From the IMG/VR virus record IMGVR_UViG_3300042691_019260, positions 1 to 39,537 of that record: a DNA stretch of 39,537 nt. One strand, 5' to 3'. Made by a program: the position numbers and the translations under genes. Of the stretch, positions 39,212-39,537 are shown in pieces (within the stretch, counting starts at the first letter, position 1; every line of letters begins with the position of its first letter). Source of the stretch: a virus. The notes beneath the pieces are model-generated. The model had not been told where the DNA came from, did no database searches, and saw only the letters and a program-made list of their open reading frames with translations.

Positions 39212-39537
39212 TTATTTCTCGCCGATAAACTCGTCACGGACGGAGTCCTGCCGCATGGCCTGGTTAACCATGAAGCCAAGGAACGGGTGCGCCAATGAAG
39301 CCCCACCCACGGCGGCAGGCTTGATGCCGGCGTTGTAGATCTGCTTCTTTGCGGCACGTTCGCCGGCTTCGCCATCCTGGGTAAGGCCGCCAACCGCAGC
39401 CAGGGTCTTGCCGGCAGCCTCCAGGCCAGGACCGACTGGGAATTGGCCGCGATTAACCAGCTTCGCGAGGTACTCGACCTTCGGGCCGAAGACGCCGGCG
39501 TACGACGCGGAGTCGAAGAGCTTGCGCCAGTCTTCCA
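39212..39537 (-). CDS. C-terminal end of a gene entering from the right (partial)
   Basis: An open frame enters from the right edge and ends with TAA at 39214-39212. The visible ~108 residues include KLVNRGQFPVGPGLEAAGKT, a Gly/Ala-rich middle (LAAVGGLTQDGEAGERAAKK), and an end resembling SLAHPFLGFMVNQAMRQDSV. It looks like the C-terminus of a larger soluble or virion-associated protein rather than an enzyme. As the last gene before the lysis cluster it may be the end of an internal virion protein of the right-hand phage, by analogy with the left half. This cannot be proved from the fragment. Confidence 0.5.
   Translation of the reverse strand, partial: EDWRKLFDSASYAGVFGPKVEYLAKLVNRGQFPVGPGLEAAGKTLAAVGGLTQDGEAGERAAKKQIYNAGIKPAAVGGASLAHPFLGFMVNQAMRQDSVRDEFIGEK

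Overview
The window reads as double-stranded DNA phage or prophage sequence, gene-dense almost end to end. It carries a virion and DNA-ejection module of podovirus type, a replication/recombination operon, a tyrosine integrase, and two separate sets of lysis-type membrane genes. The host cannot be named. Lipoprotein signal sequences suggest a two-membrane (Gram-negative-type) cell. Almost no gene has a Shine-Dalgarno sequence, which suggests a host that initiates translation by other means.

Left part (1 to about 23.5 kb, + strand, moderate to low GC): tail of an upstream gene, scaffold-like protein, SU10/DUF5309-type major capsid protein, head-tail connector candidates, two fibre-like proteins, a tail nozzle-like protein, internal virion proteins, and then a 3196-residue polyvalent protein. 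That giant contains an HExxH metallopeptidase-like region, two ADP-ribosyltransferase-like regions and two GNAT acetyltransferase-like modules, with its C-terminal half punctuated by seven copies of a short motif (aromatic or His)-Q-P-(A/S)-E. A holin-like gene, two unknown genes and a lipoprotein with C-terminal membrane segments follow. A short - strand operon (coiled-coil proteins, a small unknown, metallophosphoesterase, winged helix) converges on this block.

Right part (about 25.35 to 39.5 kb, high GC): read on the - strand, an HTH regulator, an unknown protein, a Sak4-like ATPase, a DUF669-like protein, an SF2 helicase, a Cas4/RecB-like nuclease, a second PD-(D/E)XK nuclease, a primase-helicase, an endolysin candidate, a double-HTH protein and a small terminase subunit. 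The integrase is divergent (+ strand). Beyond it, another - strand block holds the end of a gene entering from the right, an Nmad1/DUF1599-like protein, an HNH nuclease frame without a start codon, a 45-residue membrane protein, a second lipoprotein, a small HExxH protein and a second holin.

Base composition changes sharply near 25.35 kb, inside an intact coiled-coil gene, close to a 107-bp repeat (92 of 107 positions identical) and three exact copies of a 19-mer. The two holins are visibly homologous and the two lipoproteins share one architecture. The simplest reading is a join between two related phages, either by true recombination or by assembly chimerism. The most unusual features are the motif-punctuated polyvalent protein, a CCCAAC leader directly before start codons of the right half, a cluster of inverted repeats in the only gap over 300 bases (32.86-33.28 kb), and the start-less HNH frame lying in phase after a TAA.
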